DNA of 64,000 nt from Aeromicrobium sp. Root236 (lineage in GTDB: Bacteria > Actinomycetota > Actinomycetes > Propionibacteriales > Nocardioidaceae): contig NZ_LMIS01000001.1 of assembly GCF_001428805.1 (NCBI RefSeq), forward strand, positions 3,389,908-3,453,907, in the 5' to 3' direction. The notes beneath the pieces were generated by a model. That model made no database searches and was not told the origin of the DNA. It was given only the letters and a program-made list of their open reading frames with translations. Shown one piece after another: positions 18,425 through 26,123 of this stretch. Each line of letters opens with the position of its first letter. Positions within the stretch are counted from its first letter, which is position 1. Position numbers and translations under genes: made by a program.

Positions 18425-18580
18425 ATGACCAAAAGGACTGTGTCGGAAAAGACGCGCCGCCAGTTCGTCGCGCGCTCGACCAAGGCGTCGGCGCGGTTGG
18501 AGCACCGCGACGTTCCCGATGAGCATGTCCGCTCGGCCAAGGTCGAGAAGTTCGTGGAGTCGCTACGCTCGAAGGCCTGA
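18425..18580 (+). CDS. Short antitoxin of the Fic module (VbhA-like)
   Basis: A 51-residue, mostly helical, charged protein (MTKRTVSEKTRRQF...). AAGGAG precedes the ATG at 18425, and its stop overlaps the Fic start (TGATG), so the two are translationally coupled in the antitoxin-toxin order. Residues 22-26 (SARLE) match the SxxxE part of the inhibitory (S/T)xxxE(G/N) helix of class I Fic antitoxins, but the following residue is His instead of Gly/Asn. It should bind Fic and block ATP positioning. Identification is by context plus this partial motif. Confidence 0.65.
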   Translation: MTKRTVSEKTRRQFVARSTKASARLEHRDVPDEHVRSAKVEKFVESLRSKA

Positions 18581-19215
18581 TGGCTCTCGAACCTGACTAC
18601 GGCGAGACTCTCCTCAACTACGAAGAGGCCGAAGCACTCACGCCCGAAGCTCGTAAGTTGCTGGGCAACCCGATCCGCAAGGCCGACCTGTACGACCTAG
18701 AGCAGCGCATCCAGGTGGAGGTCGCCGACGAGTGGTGGGGAAACCTGCTGAACTTCAACGTACCGATGCGCGACCTGCTCGACGACCACTTCGTGCGTGA
18801 CCTCCACCGCCGTCTCTATGCGCCGGTCTGGGAGTGGGGAGGGCGCCAGCGCCGGCGGGAAACCAACATTGGCATCGCCCCGGAGCACATCGCCGTTGAG
18901 ATGCGCAACGCGTTGGACGACCTCAACTATCACTGGAAGCACCAGACGGGTATGGACGCGCGAATGCTGGGCATCGCCGCTCATGCTGCCTTGGTCCGCA
19001 TCCACCCGTTTGTAGATGGCAACGGTCGCGTGACCCGACTGCTGGCGGAACTTGTGTATCTCGCGGGGCAAACAGCTTGGGAGCCGGTACACACCTACGA
19101 CTGGGAAGTCGACCGCGCCACCTACATCCGGCTCCGGCGCGAGTACGACGTGACCCGCGACCCCCGCGCACTCGCCGAGTTCATCACCGTCATCAACCTC
19201 GAAGCGACGGAATAG
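18580..19215 (+). CDS. Fic-domain AMP-transferase toxin (mobile mystery protein B-like)
   Basis: A 211-residue protein with the complete Fic active-site motif HPFVDGNGRVTR (residues 142-153), giving the catalytic His and anion-binding Arg. The upstream FVRDLHRRLYAPVWEWGG (71-88) and TNIGIAPEHI fit the Fic fold flap. Length and sequence resemble 'mobile mystery protein B', a Fic protein often carried by mobile elements. Fic proteins usually transfer AMP from ATP to Ser/Thr/Tyr of target proteins such as gyrase. Its coupled antitoxin points to an element-stabilising toxin-antitoxin role. Confidence 0.9.
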   Translation: MALEPDYGETLLNYEEAEALTPEARKLLGNPIRKADLYDLEQRIQVEVADEWWGNLLNFNVPMRDLLDDHFVRDLHRRLYAPVWEWGGRQRRRETNIGIAPEHIAVEMRNALDDLNYHWKHQTGMDARMLGIAAHAALVRIHPFVDGNGRVTRLLAELVYLAGQTAWEPVHTYDWEVDRATYIRLRREYDVTRDPRALAEFITVINLEATE

Positions 19216-19276
19216 GCGCCCCGACAGGTAGCCCCTTCGGGGCGAAATGCTCTCGACTCAGGCACCACCCCTCGGT

Positions 19277-19684
19277 CTAGTGGCGCCGGTCGAACGGCGT
19301 GTGTAGGGCGTCCATGAGTCCGTTGTGTAAGGCGTTGTAGGTCGATTCCCATCTGGGATCTGACTGCAAGGTTCGTTCGCGAGCAAGTCGGGCCAACTCG
19401 TAGACGACCCGTCGGCACCCAGCTGGTGACGCCAAGGTGCGGTCGACGCAAGTGCCTATTGGGTGCTCGAGAGTCTCGACGCGTTCGACAACTTCAACTG
19501 CGATCGCTCCGTGGGTGGCTGCGCGCCGCTCCTCATACGCGGCCCTCCGGCACGCCTGTGAACACCAGATCGGTGGTCGCCCGATCGGCTTGCTCTGCGT
19601 CGGCCTGCCGCATCGAGGGCATGTTCCCTCCGCGACTTTTCGGCCACTTTCCTCGCGCTTATCGCGCTTCTTTTCTGCATTCAT
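19277..19684 (-). CDS. Zinc-ribbon protein of unknown function
   Basis: A 135-residue protein. After a very basic N-terminus (MNAEKKRDKREESGRK) it has a four-cysteine knuckle: CPRCGRP, a spacer with GRPPIW, then CSQACRRAAYEER. The rest is helical without a known motif. AGGGG before the ATG at 19684 supports this start; an upstream in-frame extension looks like non-coding composition. Similar small GRPPxxCSxxCR proteins are common in actinobacterial accessory DNA and may bind DNA or RNA. Function is unknown. It reads against the Fic gene. Confidence 0.65.
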   Translation of the reverse strand: MNAEKKRDKREESGRKVAEGTCPRCGRPTQSKPIGRPPIWCSQACRRAAYEERRAATHGAIAVEVVERVETLEHPIGTCVDRTLASPAGCRRVVYELARLARERTLQSDPRWESTYNALHNGLMDALHTPFDRRH

Positions 19685-20055
19685 GACCCCTAAGGCCTTT
19701 CGTACGGACGCAAGGGGACACCGAGAATGCAAGAGGTGTGTGGATGTTGGAGGAGAGCGTTCTTGGACGGGGAATGTAGGCGCTCTGACGCATCGTTTGT
19801 ATCGGTGGAGATCACACAATCTGATCTGTCTCCGCTACCAATCGGAGCCTCTTACTGAATTTCAGTGAGGGCCTTCGTCGATCGCACAATCACTCGCAGA
19901 TTGCAGAGCTGGTCATGAATGCAACGAGGGGTGGTCGCTTGAGAAACGCGGCGTGGTCGTGATCCAGGCCGAACCAACGTCCTGACGCGGTCTTCTGAAT
20001 CGCTTCCAGCCCGCTGCCTGGCACTGGTTGGGGTAGCGCGGACAGCTGCCTGTTC

Positions 20056-20733
20056 TCAGTCGGCTTCGAGAGCGTAGACGTACTCAGGGGTGTCGCGCGC
20101 CTCATGCGCTGTCCAGTAGAGGGGCGCGATGGCTGCGGCAGACGCCTTTTCGGGCCCGGAGTCGATCAGCAGGTTGATGGCGACGTACGCCGCGTGAACT
20201 CCGGTGTCGGCCAGCGCGCCGTTCAGGTTGATGGCCCAGTTGCGCAGAGCCGCCGATGCGGCATTGATGTTGCCCATCATCGGGATCGGGCTGATGGACC
20301 CGCCGCCCGTTGTGAACAGCAGCGTCCCCGAGTCGCGTTCGAGCATCTCGGGCAGCACCTCGCGGACCGCCGTGATGGCCGAGTACAGGTAGAACTCCAG
20401 TTGAGGGGCCATGGAGTCGACCGTGAGGTCCAACGCCCCGACCATCTCGACTCCCGGCACCGGGGCGTGTGGCGCTGGCGAAAACTCGAGCACGTCGATC
20501 GAGCCGAAGATCTTCTTGGCGGCGGCGAGGGCGGCGGTGAGGCTGTCACGGTCCATCACGTCGCCGGCGAAGCCGCGCGCCTCGATGCCCTCGTCGCGCA
20601 GCGTCCGGGCGAGCTCGTCGAGGCGGCTCTGCGTCCGGGAGATGAGTGCCACGGAGAAGCCCTCCCGTCCGAAGACGCGGGCGATGGCGAGACCCAGACC
20701 GGGACCGGCTCCGACGATGGCGATGGTGCTCAT
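20056..20733 (-). CDS. SDR-like NAD(P)-binding protein lacking the usual YxxxK
   Basis: A 225-residue Rossmann protein. The cofactor motif GAGPGLGLAIARVFG begins at residue 7 and GFAGDVMDRDSL gives the second cofactor contact. Where an SDR should have its catalytic Tyr-x3-Lys there is NINAASAALRNWAINL, so neither residue is in place; Ser of TGGGSIS remains. It may bind but not reduce, or use another residue. TTAGGAG precedes the ATG at 20733. Its upstream region carries CTAAGTG/CACTTAG sites, and the TetR gene lies upstream in the same direction. Confidence 0.8.
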   Translation of the reverse strand: MSTIAIVGAGPGLGLAIARVFGREGFSVALISRTQSRLDELARTLRDEGIEARGFAGDVMDRDSLTAALAAAKKIFGSIDVLEFSPAPHAPVPGVEMVGALDLTVDSMAPQLEFYLYSAITAVREVLPEMLERDSGTLLFTTGGGSISPIPMMGNINAASAALRNWAINLNGALADTGVHAAYVAINLLIDSGPEKASAAAIAPLYWTAHEARDTPEYVYALEAD

Positions 20734-20742
20734 GGCGTGCTC

Positions 20743-20803
20743 CTAAGTGGGGATCTATGTTCACTTAGAGGATACACACAAATGGGCGGCACTCTCCACT
20801 TAG
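20743..20803. promoter_or_regulatory. TetR-type operator cluster before the SDR gene
   Basis: CTAAGTG (20743-20749) and CACTTAG (20762-20768) form a perfect inverted repeat around 12 bases, and a third CCACTTAG lies at 20796-20803 across the end of the tetR gene. They cover the SDR ribosome site and presumed promoter. The adjoining TetR protein is the obvious candidate to bind. Confidence 0.6.
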
Positions 20804-21426
20804 TCGGGGTGTGCTCGGACCTCTGCCCCGTGTGGCCGGCAGCCGTCGAGGAGGATCGCCGACACGCGCGCCGACGCCGCCTCGATGCAATCCCGATCGG
20901 CAGCGGCCAGGGGGGCGATAACGCCTTCGTGTGCCTGCAAGAGGATGACGACATCGACGCCCGTGAAGTCGGAGCGTAAGGCCCCGGCCTCGCGTGCTCG
21001 ATCGACGAGAAGCTCGAGGCCGGTGTCGGCACGCCGATGCTCCCGTCCTAGGCGACCGTCCTGCGGGAAGGATCGGAGCAGTGCGGTCGTGAAGGCTCTA
21101 TCGTCTCGTTGCAGCTCGAAAAGGAAGGTCATGTAGTCCGCGAAGGCCTCCCACGGGTCGGCGCGCTCGACGAGGCTCTCGACCTTCTCGGCGCACCGCA
21201 CAATCTGGTCAGCGAACACCAGCTCGAGCAAGTCCTCCCTCGTTGGAAAGCGCCGGTACAGGGTCGCCGACCCTACACCGGCGCGCCGCGCGATCTCCGC
21301 GACCGGAGCGTCTGCTCCCAGCTCGGCGAAGGCCGACCGGGCCGCCTGAGCAATACGCTCACGGTTGCGCGCAGCATCGGCTCGCAGGGAGCTTTCGCCG
21401 GGGAGCCGTGGGGATGACACCGTCAC
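20800..21426 (-). CDS. TetR-family repressor
   Basis: A 208-residue regulator. The HTH region reads RERIAQAARSAFAELG ... VAEIARRAGVGSATLYRRFP (~residues 18-55), followed by a helical ligand domain. I use GTG 21426; a second GTG at 21420 is equally possible, and the frame further upstream looks non-coding. It is transcribed in line with the SDR gene and ends at an operator-like CACTTAG site, so it probably controls that gene and its substrate-related response. Effector unknown. Confidence 0.82.
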   Translation of the reverse strand: MTVSSPRLPGESSLRADAARNRERIAQAARSAFAELGADAPVAEIARRAGVGSATLYRRFPTREDLLELVFADQIVRCAEKVESLVERADPWEAFADYMTFLFELQRDDRAFTTALLRSFPQDGRLGREHRRADTGLELLVDRAREAGALRSDFTGVDVVILLQAHEGVIAPLAAADRDCIEAASARVSAILLDGCRPHGAEVRAHPD

Positions 21427-21592
21427 AGCGTATCGCCGCACTTCCCATCGACTCGGAACTGCGACTGATCGGCTAATGGCGTCCGCGAAGATGGGGATCG
21501 TCAATGATCGAGACGTGCCCGACGTCGTCCAACCGTTCGCACGAGCCGGGGTCCGAGGTGCACGTGCGTCCTGTGGGTCGGCGTCATCAGCG

Positions 21593-22702
21593 TCAGGACC
21601 GCGAGGCGAGGTGGGCGGCACTCGCCGCTCGAGCCGCAACCTCTCGACGGCTTCGCAGGAGCATCGCCGCCAGGGTGAGGAGGATGCCTGCGACCGCCCA
21701 GATGCTCAGTCGGACGATGGGACCGGAGACGGCCGCGCCGTCGAAGTACTGGACGGACCGCAGGAGGTCGAGAGCATCACCCTGCGGGAAGACGTAGTAG
21801 AGGGTCTGGAAGAAGTCGTTCATCACGTGGACGCCGAGGGGGCCGCCGGAGGACGTGTTGCCGAGGATCACCAGAGTGATCGTCACGCCCAGCGCGGCGA
21901 TGGTGCCGCCGAGTGCGGCGACGCCGGTCACCGCGCCTCCGATGGCCAGCGCCGTCAACCACAAGATCGCGAACACCTCCCAGGGGCCGACGGTCACGGC
22001 ATCGAGGGCGACGTCGATCCACAGGGTGATGAGTCCCGCGAGGGCGCCCGCGTACAGCACGAGGACGACGCTGCGCTCGGCGAACTTCTTCACGGTGTCG
22101 ACCGTGCCGAGGACGCGACCGAACACGGTCGCGCCGAGTGCTGCGCCCAGCCCGGCGAATAGGATCGCGTAGAACTCGATCGATCCGACGGGATCGGTCG
22201 CGGGCAACGGTGCGACGTCAGAGGTCGTGTTGGCGACGTTCAGCCGTGCCGCGAGCGACTCACCGATGCCGGCGATCGCCTGACCGAGGGCACGGCCGCC
22301 GCCGCTGGCGACGTAGGTGGTGACGCCGGCGTCGTTGCCCGGTGTGGGCAGGACGATGGCCCCGTCCGCCTCTCGATCAAGGACGGCGGCTCGCGCCTGG
22401 GCCGCGGACGCGACGACCTTGACGTCGAGGGAGTCCTGCCGCTCGAGAGCCGCGACCGTGCTGGCGTCGCCGGTGACGGCGAGCTGGACGTTGTTGGGCT
22501 TGGGGTTGCCGAACGCGCTCGAGTAGCTCGTGAGCATCGCCATGGCCAGGAGCAGGATCGCGATACCGCCGAGGACCACGTTCCGGTAGCGGTGAGCGGA
22601 TCCCGGCCCCTCGGAGGTCAGTGAGCCTCCTGCTGCCGCAGCCTCGAAGTCTGGGTGCACCGGAGCGTCGTGGAGGGATGCCGGCTGTTCAGGCTGCGTC
22701 AT
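21593..22702 (-). CDS. Multi-pass membrane protein, YhgE/DUF3533-like
   Basis: A 369-residue protein. One N-terminal helix (VVLGGIAILLLAMAMLTSYSS region, ~44-62) is followed by a ~120-residue extracellular domain, then five further hydrophobic segments from ~172 to 350. The layout, with a substrate-binding-like loop between helix 1 and the bundle, resembles the ABC-2/YhgE-Pip/DUF3533 group linked to export or phage infection. AAAGGA lies before the ATG at 22702. A divergent TetR gene shares its promoter region, a typical efflux-control layout. The exact substrate is unknown. Confidence 0.75.
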   Translation of the reverse strand: MTQPEQPASLHDAPVHPDFEAAAAGGSLTSEGPGSAHRYRNVVLGGIAILLLAMAMLTSYSSAFGNPKPNNVQLAVTGDASTVAALERQDSLDVKVVASAAQARAAVLDREADGAIVLPTPGNDAGVTTYVASGGGRALGQAIAGIGESLAARLNVANTTSDVAPLPATDPVGSIEFYAILFAGLGAALGATVFGRVLGTVDTVKKFAERSVVLVLYAGALAGLITLWIDVALDAVTVGPWEVFAILWLTALAIGGAVTGVAALGGTIAALGVTITLVILGNTSSGGPLGVHVMNDFFQTLYYVFPQGDALDLLRSVQYFDGAAVSGPIVRLSIWAVAGILLTLAAMLLRSRREVAARAASAAHLASRS

Positions 22703-22709
22703 GATGTCC

Positions 22710-22723
22710 TTTACAGATGTAAA
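22710..22723. promoter_or_regulatory. Perfect palindromic operator TTTACAGATGTAAA
   Basis: A 14-bp perfect palindrome only 8 bases upstream of the membrane-protein start. A related half-site AATGTACATC follows at ~22734-22743. It lies in the 69-bp gap shared with the divergent TetR gene, so it is the likely binding site of that regulator. Confidence 0.65.
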
Positions 22724-22771
22724 CTATAAGACGAATGTACATCAGTGCCCTGGTGGTGGCAAGATGGATGC

Positions 22772-23389
22772 ATGCCTGAGGAGATGAGGACGTCGCCACC
22801 TAGGGGACAGCGCGTCGATCCGCGAGTCACCCGCACCCGCGCGGCCCTGATCCGCGCACTGACGGCGATCGTGTCCGAGTCGCCGAAGGGCGAGTCGATC
22901 TCGATGAGCGCGGTCGCGCACCGTGCAGGACTGAGCAGGCAGGCGCTGCATAACCACTACGACAGCGTCGGCGACCTTGCGACGGACGTCTGGATCAGCC
23001 GGCTGCTCGACAGCCGGCTGTCCTTGGACGAGAGTGCCTCTGACCTCGTCCAGGCGCTCACCGGAGCGGTCCGAGAGCGCGGAATCGAGCCGTTGCTCAC
23101 CGCAGGGCGGGACAACCGTGAGTTCTTCGACAAGCTTCGGGCCATCCCACGTGGCGAACGTGTCGCCGAGATCCTCGCGGCGGCCGTGACCACCTGGCTG
23201 ACGGAGTCGAGTGGCGGTCACGATCGATCAGAGATTGTGCTCACCGACGATGGGCGCGTCTTCGCGATAGGTGGCATGGTGGCGCTCGTCTCCACGTGGC
23301 AGATGGCGGACACCCCGCCGAGTACGACTCAGCAAGTCGCGACACTCCGAGCATTCGCGGCCGCCGTTGCGGCCGCCGCTTCGACTTGA
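22772..23389 (+). CDS. TetR-family regulator divergent from the membrane protein
   Basis: A 205-residue protein with an HTH of TetR type: TRTRAALIRALTAIVSES, then MSAVAHRAGLSRQALHNHYD (~residues 45-64). The C-terminal half is helical without recognised ligand residues. ATG 22772 is chosen over an upstream in-frame start because the TetR domain begins soon after and the upstream sequence is non-coding; ATG at 22784 is also possible. It is the last gene of the integrative element and likely represses the divergent membrane protein. Confidence 0.82.
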   Translation: MPEEMRTSPPRGQRVDPRVTRTRAALIRALTAIVSESPKGESISMSAVAHRAGLSRQALHNHYDSVGDLATDVWISRLLDSRLSLDESASDLVQALTGAVRERGIEPLLTAGRDNREFFDKLRAIPRGERVAEILAAAVTTWLTESSGGHDRSEIVLTDDGRVFAIGGMVALVSTWQMADTPPSTTQQVATLRAFAAAVAAAAST

Positions 23390-23871
23390 GGCCCTCGCAG
23401 GTCAGCGTGGCGCCCATGGCCGGGACCGGTGCATGCCGGCTGTCAAGGGCGACAAAGCGTCCCCGGTGGCCGTCGTGCTAGCACCGGCGCGGGGGCGAGC
23501 TTGCTCACAATCCGCTTCTTCACTATCCGGACGACTGGCCGTTGAGCGTCGGTTCATATCGATTCGCTGCCGCTCATGCGGCTCTGCTCAGGCCTGCGTC
23601 ACTAGGGGTGAGGAGGTCATCGTTTTCACGCCAGCGGAAGTGGAAGCCAGGTCTCCCTGTCGCTTGGCCAGGTAAATTGGTCATTGGCCAGACGACTTAC
23701 GTCAACGCCACACCTCTCCCCCTCGGCTGGAGGTCGGCAGACACATTCGTGAGCACATTTTGAGCACAAACGCTCGTGATCTACCTGCGATTGCCGTGAT
23801 TCACGTGAGACGCATTCATTGAAATTGCCGGAGAAAATGACATCTCCGCAGGTCGGCAAAGCGGCCGAATA
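23390..23871. other. Gene-free right end of the element
   Basis: No convincing gene is seen in these ~480 bases; the short frames present lack ribosome sites and typical codon use. The stretch contains TTGGCCAG twice near 23665-23690, the 21-bp arm-type repeat at 23748-23768, and then attR. Confidence 0.5.
23748..23768 (+). repeat. Arm-type repeat near attR
   Basis: Identical to 16570-16590 and in the same orientation, with the tandem TGAGCACA units. It lies 104 bp inside attR, compared with 66 bp inside attL for the other copy. Confidence 0.6.
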
Positions 23872-23900
23872 GGGTTCGACCCCCACCGGGAGCACGTGGA
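23872..23900 (+). repeat. attR core (29 bp), duplicate of the tRNA 3' end
   Basis: Exact copy of 16476-16504. It contains only the T arm and acceptor 3' half of the tRNA, so it is not a second tRNA gene. It marks the right end of the element, 35 bp upstream of the next chromosomal gene. Confidence 0.9.
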
Positions 23901-23935
23901 CCGGTCCTGTCGGTCGCCGGTGGCAGCATGTCCCC

Positions 23936-24508
23936 ATGGCGATCGAGGTGCGGCCGGCGAGCAGCTTCGACGACGTACGCACGATGGTGGGGCCCAAGCG
24001 TCCGGATGCCAACGTCTGCTGGTGCCTGAGCTATCGCATCCCTTCCAAGGAGAACGTCGAGCTGCGCGGCCCGGCCCGCGGCGAACGCGTCGCCGAGCTG
24101 GTGCGCGAGGACCCGCCGCCCGGCGTGCTGGCGTACGACGGTGACGACGTGGTCGGCTGGGCGGCGGTCCATCCGCGCTCCGACACGAGCTTCGCCCGCA
24201 ACCGCAAGATCCCGCTCGTCGACGACTTGGACGTGTGGTCGTTGTGGTGCATCCGCGTACGCCCAGGGCACCGCGGCAAGGGCATCTCGCACGTTCTCGT
24301 GGCCGGCGCCGTCGACTTCGCCCGTGCCAACGGCGCACCGGCGATCGAGGCCTATCCGGTCGACAACGGCGATCGCAAGGTGGACCTCACGATGGCCTAC
24401 GTCGGCACGCGGCGACTGTTCGAGCGTGCTGGGTTCACCAAAGCGGCCGCCACCCAGTCGGTGCTCAATGGCTTCCCGCGTGTGCTGATGCGCCTCGACC
24501 TGGGCTGA
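23936..24508 (+). CDS. GNAT-family N-acetyltransferase
   Basis: A 190-residue protein with the acetyl-CoA-binding segment IRVRPGHRGKGISHVLVAGAV (approximately residues 103-123; R/Q-x-x-G-x-G/A form RGKGIS) and a conserved Trp-rich stretch before it (LDVWSLWC). It is the first chromosomal gene after attR. Substrate unknown; the ANVCWCLSYR motif near residue 25 occurs in a group of actinobacterial GNATs. The ATG at 23936 is the only plausible start. Confidence 0.8.
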   Translation: MAIEVRPASSFDDVRTMVGPKRPDANVCWCLSYRIPSKENVELRGPARGERVAELVREDPPPGVLAYDGDDVVGWAAVHPRSDTSFARNRKIPLVDDLDVWSLWCIRVRPGHRGKGISHVLVAGAVDFARANGAPAIEAYPVDNGDRKVDLTMAYVGTRRLFERAGFTKAAATQSVLNGFPRVLMRLDLG

Positions 24509-24524
24509 CCTCGATCGACCGGCG

Positions 24525-24983
24525 CTATGCCGTCGTACGCCGGCCTTCGAGCTGCCGCTTGACGTAGAACCCCAGCCCGGCGAGCGCGACCGTCAGCACC
24601 AGGTGCAGCCAGTTGTCGGCGGAGTCGAGCGGGACGAAGTTGGCGCCGCTCTCCTTGTCGATCGCGATGCCGTAGATCGTCAGCACGGCGTAGATCGCGG
24701 CACTGCCGAACAGGAACGGCGGCACGAGGCGGGCCTCGCGGGCAGCGGCCAGTCCGGCGACGCCGAACAGGACGTGCACGAGGTTGTGCAGGATCGAGAC
24801 CTGGAAGATGCCGAGCAGCTGGGCGCCGCTGTCGTGGTCGGCGAACGTCAGGGAGTCGTAGTCGGTCGTGATGCCGGGGATGAAGCCGAGGACACCGACC
24901 AGGAGGAACACGGCGCCGACGGCCGCGGCTGCCGTCCTGGCGAGCCGCTCCGCATCGGTGCCGACGCTGCGTGACGTGCTCAT
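24525..24983 (-). CDS. DUF4383 membrane protein
   Basis: A 152-residue protein with four hydrophobic segments: VGAVFLLVGVLGFIPG, then LHNLVHVLFGVAGLAA, FLFGSAAIYAVLTIYGI and LHLVLTVALAGLGFYV. The HNLVHxLFG and NWLHL patterns are typical of DUF4383, common in actinobacteria and of unknown function. AAGGAC before ATG 24983 supports this start. It converges with the acetyltransferase gene. Confidence 0.82.
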   Translation of the reverse strand: MSTSRSVGTDAERLARTAAAAVGAVFLLVGVLGFIPGITTDYDSLTFADHDSGAQLLGIFQVSILHNLVHVLFGVAGLAAAREARLVPPFLFGSAAIYAVLTIYGIAIDKESGANFVPLDSADNWLHLVLTVALAGLGFYVKRQLEGRRTTA

Positions 24984-25110
24984 CGAACAGTCCTTTCGTC
25001 GAACGGTTACCGAGCACATACCCACGGAATGCCGGGGTCAATCGGTCGCCCGTCGAGCGTGCTTGACCGGGTCGTAGGCTGGCCTTCCGCCACGCACAAG
25101 GAGCACCACG

Positions 25111-26091
25111 ATGGACGTTCGCACACTGGGTCGCACGGGACGCAAGGTCTCGGTCGTGGGACTCGGCACGTGGCAGCTCGGCGCGGACTGGGGCGACGTG
25201 ACGCACGACGAGGCGATCGCCGTGCTCGACAGCGCGACGGCGGCCGGCGTGACGTTCTTCGACACCGCTGACGTCTACGGCGACGGCCGCAGCGAGCAGC
25301 TGATCGGCGAGTACCTCAAGGACCGTCCGGAGCTCGACGTCTTCGTCGCCACCAAGATGGGACGACGAGCCGACCAGGACCCGGTGAACTTCACGCTCGA
25401 CAACTTCCGTGCCTGGACCGACCGTTCACGCACCAACCTCGGCGTCGAGACGCTCGACCTGGTGCAGCTGCACTGCCCGCCGACGCCGGTGTTCTCCAGC
25501 GACGAGGTCTATGACGGCCTCGACCTGCTGGTGCAGGAGGGCGTGCTGGCGGCGTACGGCGTCAGCGTCGAGACCGTCGACGAGGCGCTCACCGCGATCG
25601 CCCGGCCCAACGTGGCGAGCGTCCAGATCATCTTCAACGCGTTCCGGCTCAAGCCTCTCGACGAGGTGCTGCCCGCGGCCAAGGAGGCCGGCGTCGGCAT
25701 CATCGCTCGCGTGCCGCTCGCGAGCGGCCTGTTGTCGGGTCGCTACACGACCAGCACGACGTTCGCACCGGACGATCACCGCACCTACAACCGCGGCGGC
25801 GAGGCGTTCGACGTCGGCGAGACGTTCTCCGGCGTCGACTTCGAGACCGGCGTGCGTGCCGCCCAGGAGTTCGCCGCGGCCGTCCCGGAGGGCGTGCGCC
25901 CGGCCCAGGCCGCCATTGCGTGGATCCTCGCGCAGGACGGCGTCACGGCCGCGATCCCCGGTGCCCGCAACGTCAACCAGTCGCGCTCCAACGCGGCGGC
26001 GGCTGACGTCGTGCTGCCCGACGGCTTCGACCAGACCGTGCACGACATCTACGACCGACACCTGCGCGACGCGATCCACCCGCGCTGGTAG
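25111..26091 (+). CDS. Aldo/keto reductase
   Basis: A 326-residue (alpha/beta)8 NADPH reductase. The catalytic tetrad is visible: Asp and Tyr in FFDTADVYGDG (~residues 49-59), Lys in ATKMGR (~82) and His in LVQLHCPP (~117). The C-terminal cofactor segment AIPGARNVNQSRSNAAA is also present. It belongs to the yeast-Gcy/YhdN-like group that reduces varied aldehydes and ketones. AAGGAG lies before the ATG. It is followed by an SGNH hydrolase gene 32 bases on. Confidence 0.9.
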   Translation: MDVRTLGRTGRKVSVVGLGTWQLGADWGDVTHDEAIAVLDSATAAGVTFFDTADVYGDGRSEQLIGEYLKDRPELDVFVATKMGRRADQDPVNFTLDNFRAWTDRSRTNLGVETLDLVQLHCPPTPVFSSDEVYDGLDLLVQEGVLAAYGVSVETVDEALTAIARPNVASVQIIFNAFRLKPLDEVLPAAKEAGVGIIARVPLASGLLSGRYTTSTTFAPDDHRTYNRGGEAFDVGETFSGVDFETGVRAAQEFAAAVPEGVRPAQAAIAWILAQDGVTAAIPGARNVNQSRSNAAAADVVLPDGFDQTVHDIYDRHLRDAIHPRW

Positions 26092-26123
26092 CCACCCGCC
26101 CCTCACACCAACCAGGAGCTCGT

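Larger units (their letters stand above)
16476..23900. mobile_element. 7.4-kb integrative element at the tRNA 3' end
   Basis: Bounded by 29-bp direct repeats (16476-16504 and 23872-23900; unit length 7,396 bp) that include the tRNA T arm and acceptor end. Inside each end is a 21-bp repeat. The gene order is integrase, excisionase, Fic antitoxin/toxin, zinc-ribbon protein, SDR, TetR, membrane protein, TetR. Base composition is visibly lower in GC around 19.6-20.0 kb, and CGTACG is scarcer than outside. There are no relaxase or phage structural genes, so it is likely a small genomic island or satellite that relies on helpers for transfer. Confidence 0.85.

Noticed and set aside
18021..18526. 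Leftward frames overlapping the antitoxin promoter and coding region
   Set aside because: They conflict with the well-supported antitoxin/Fic pair and lack start signals; the region reads as a control region.
23542..23763. A 73-codon frame in the right end of the element
   Set aside because: No ribosome site, no motif and no codon bias; it crosses the arm-type repeat.
23872..23900. A second tRNA gene
   Set aside because: Only the T arm and acceptor 3' end are present; there is no anticodon arm. It is the attR copy.
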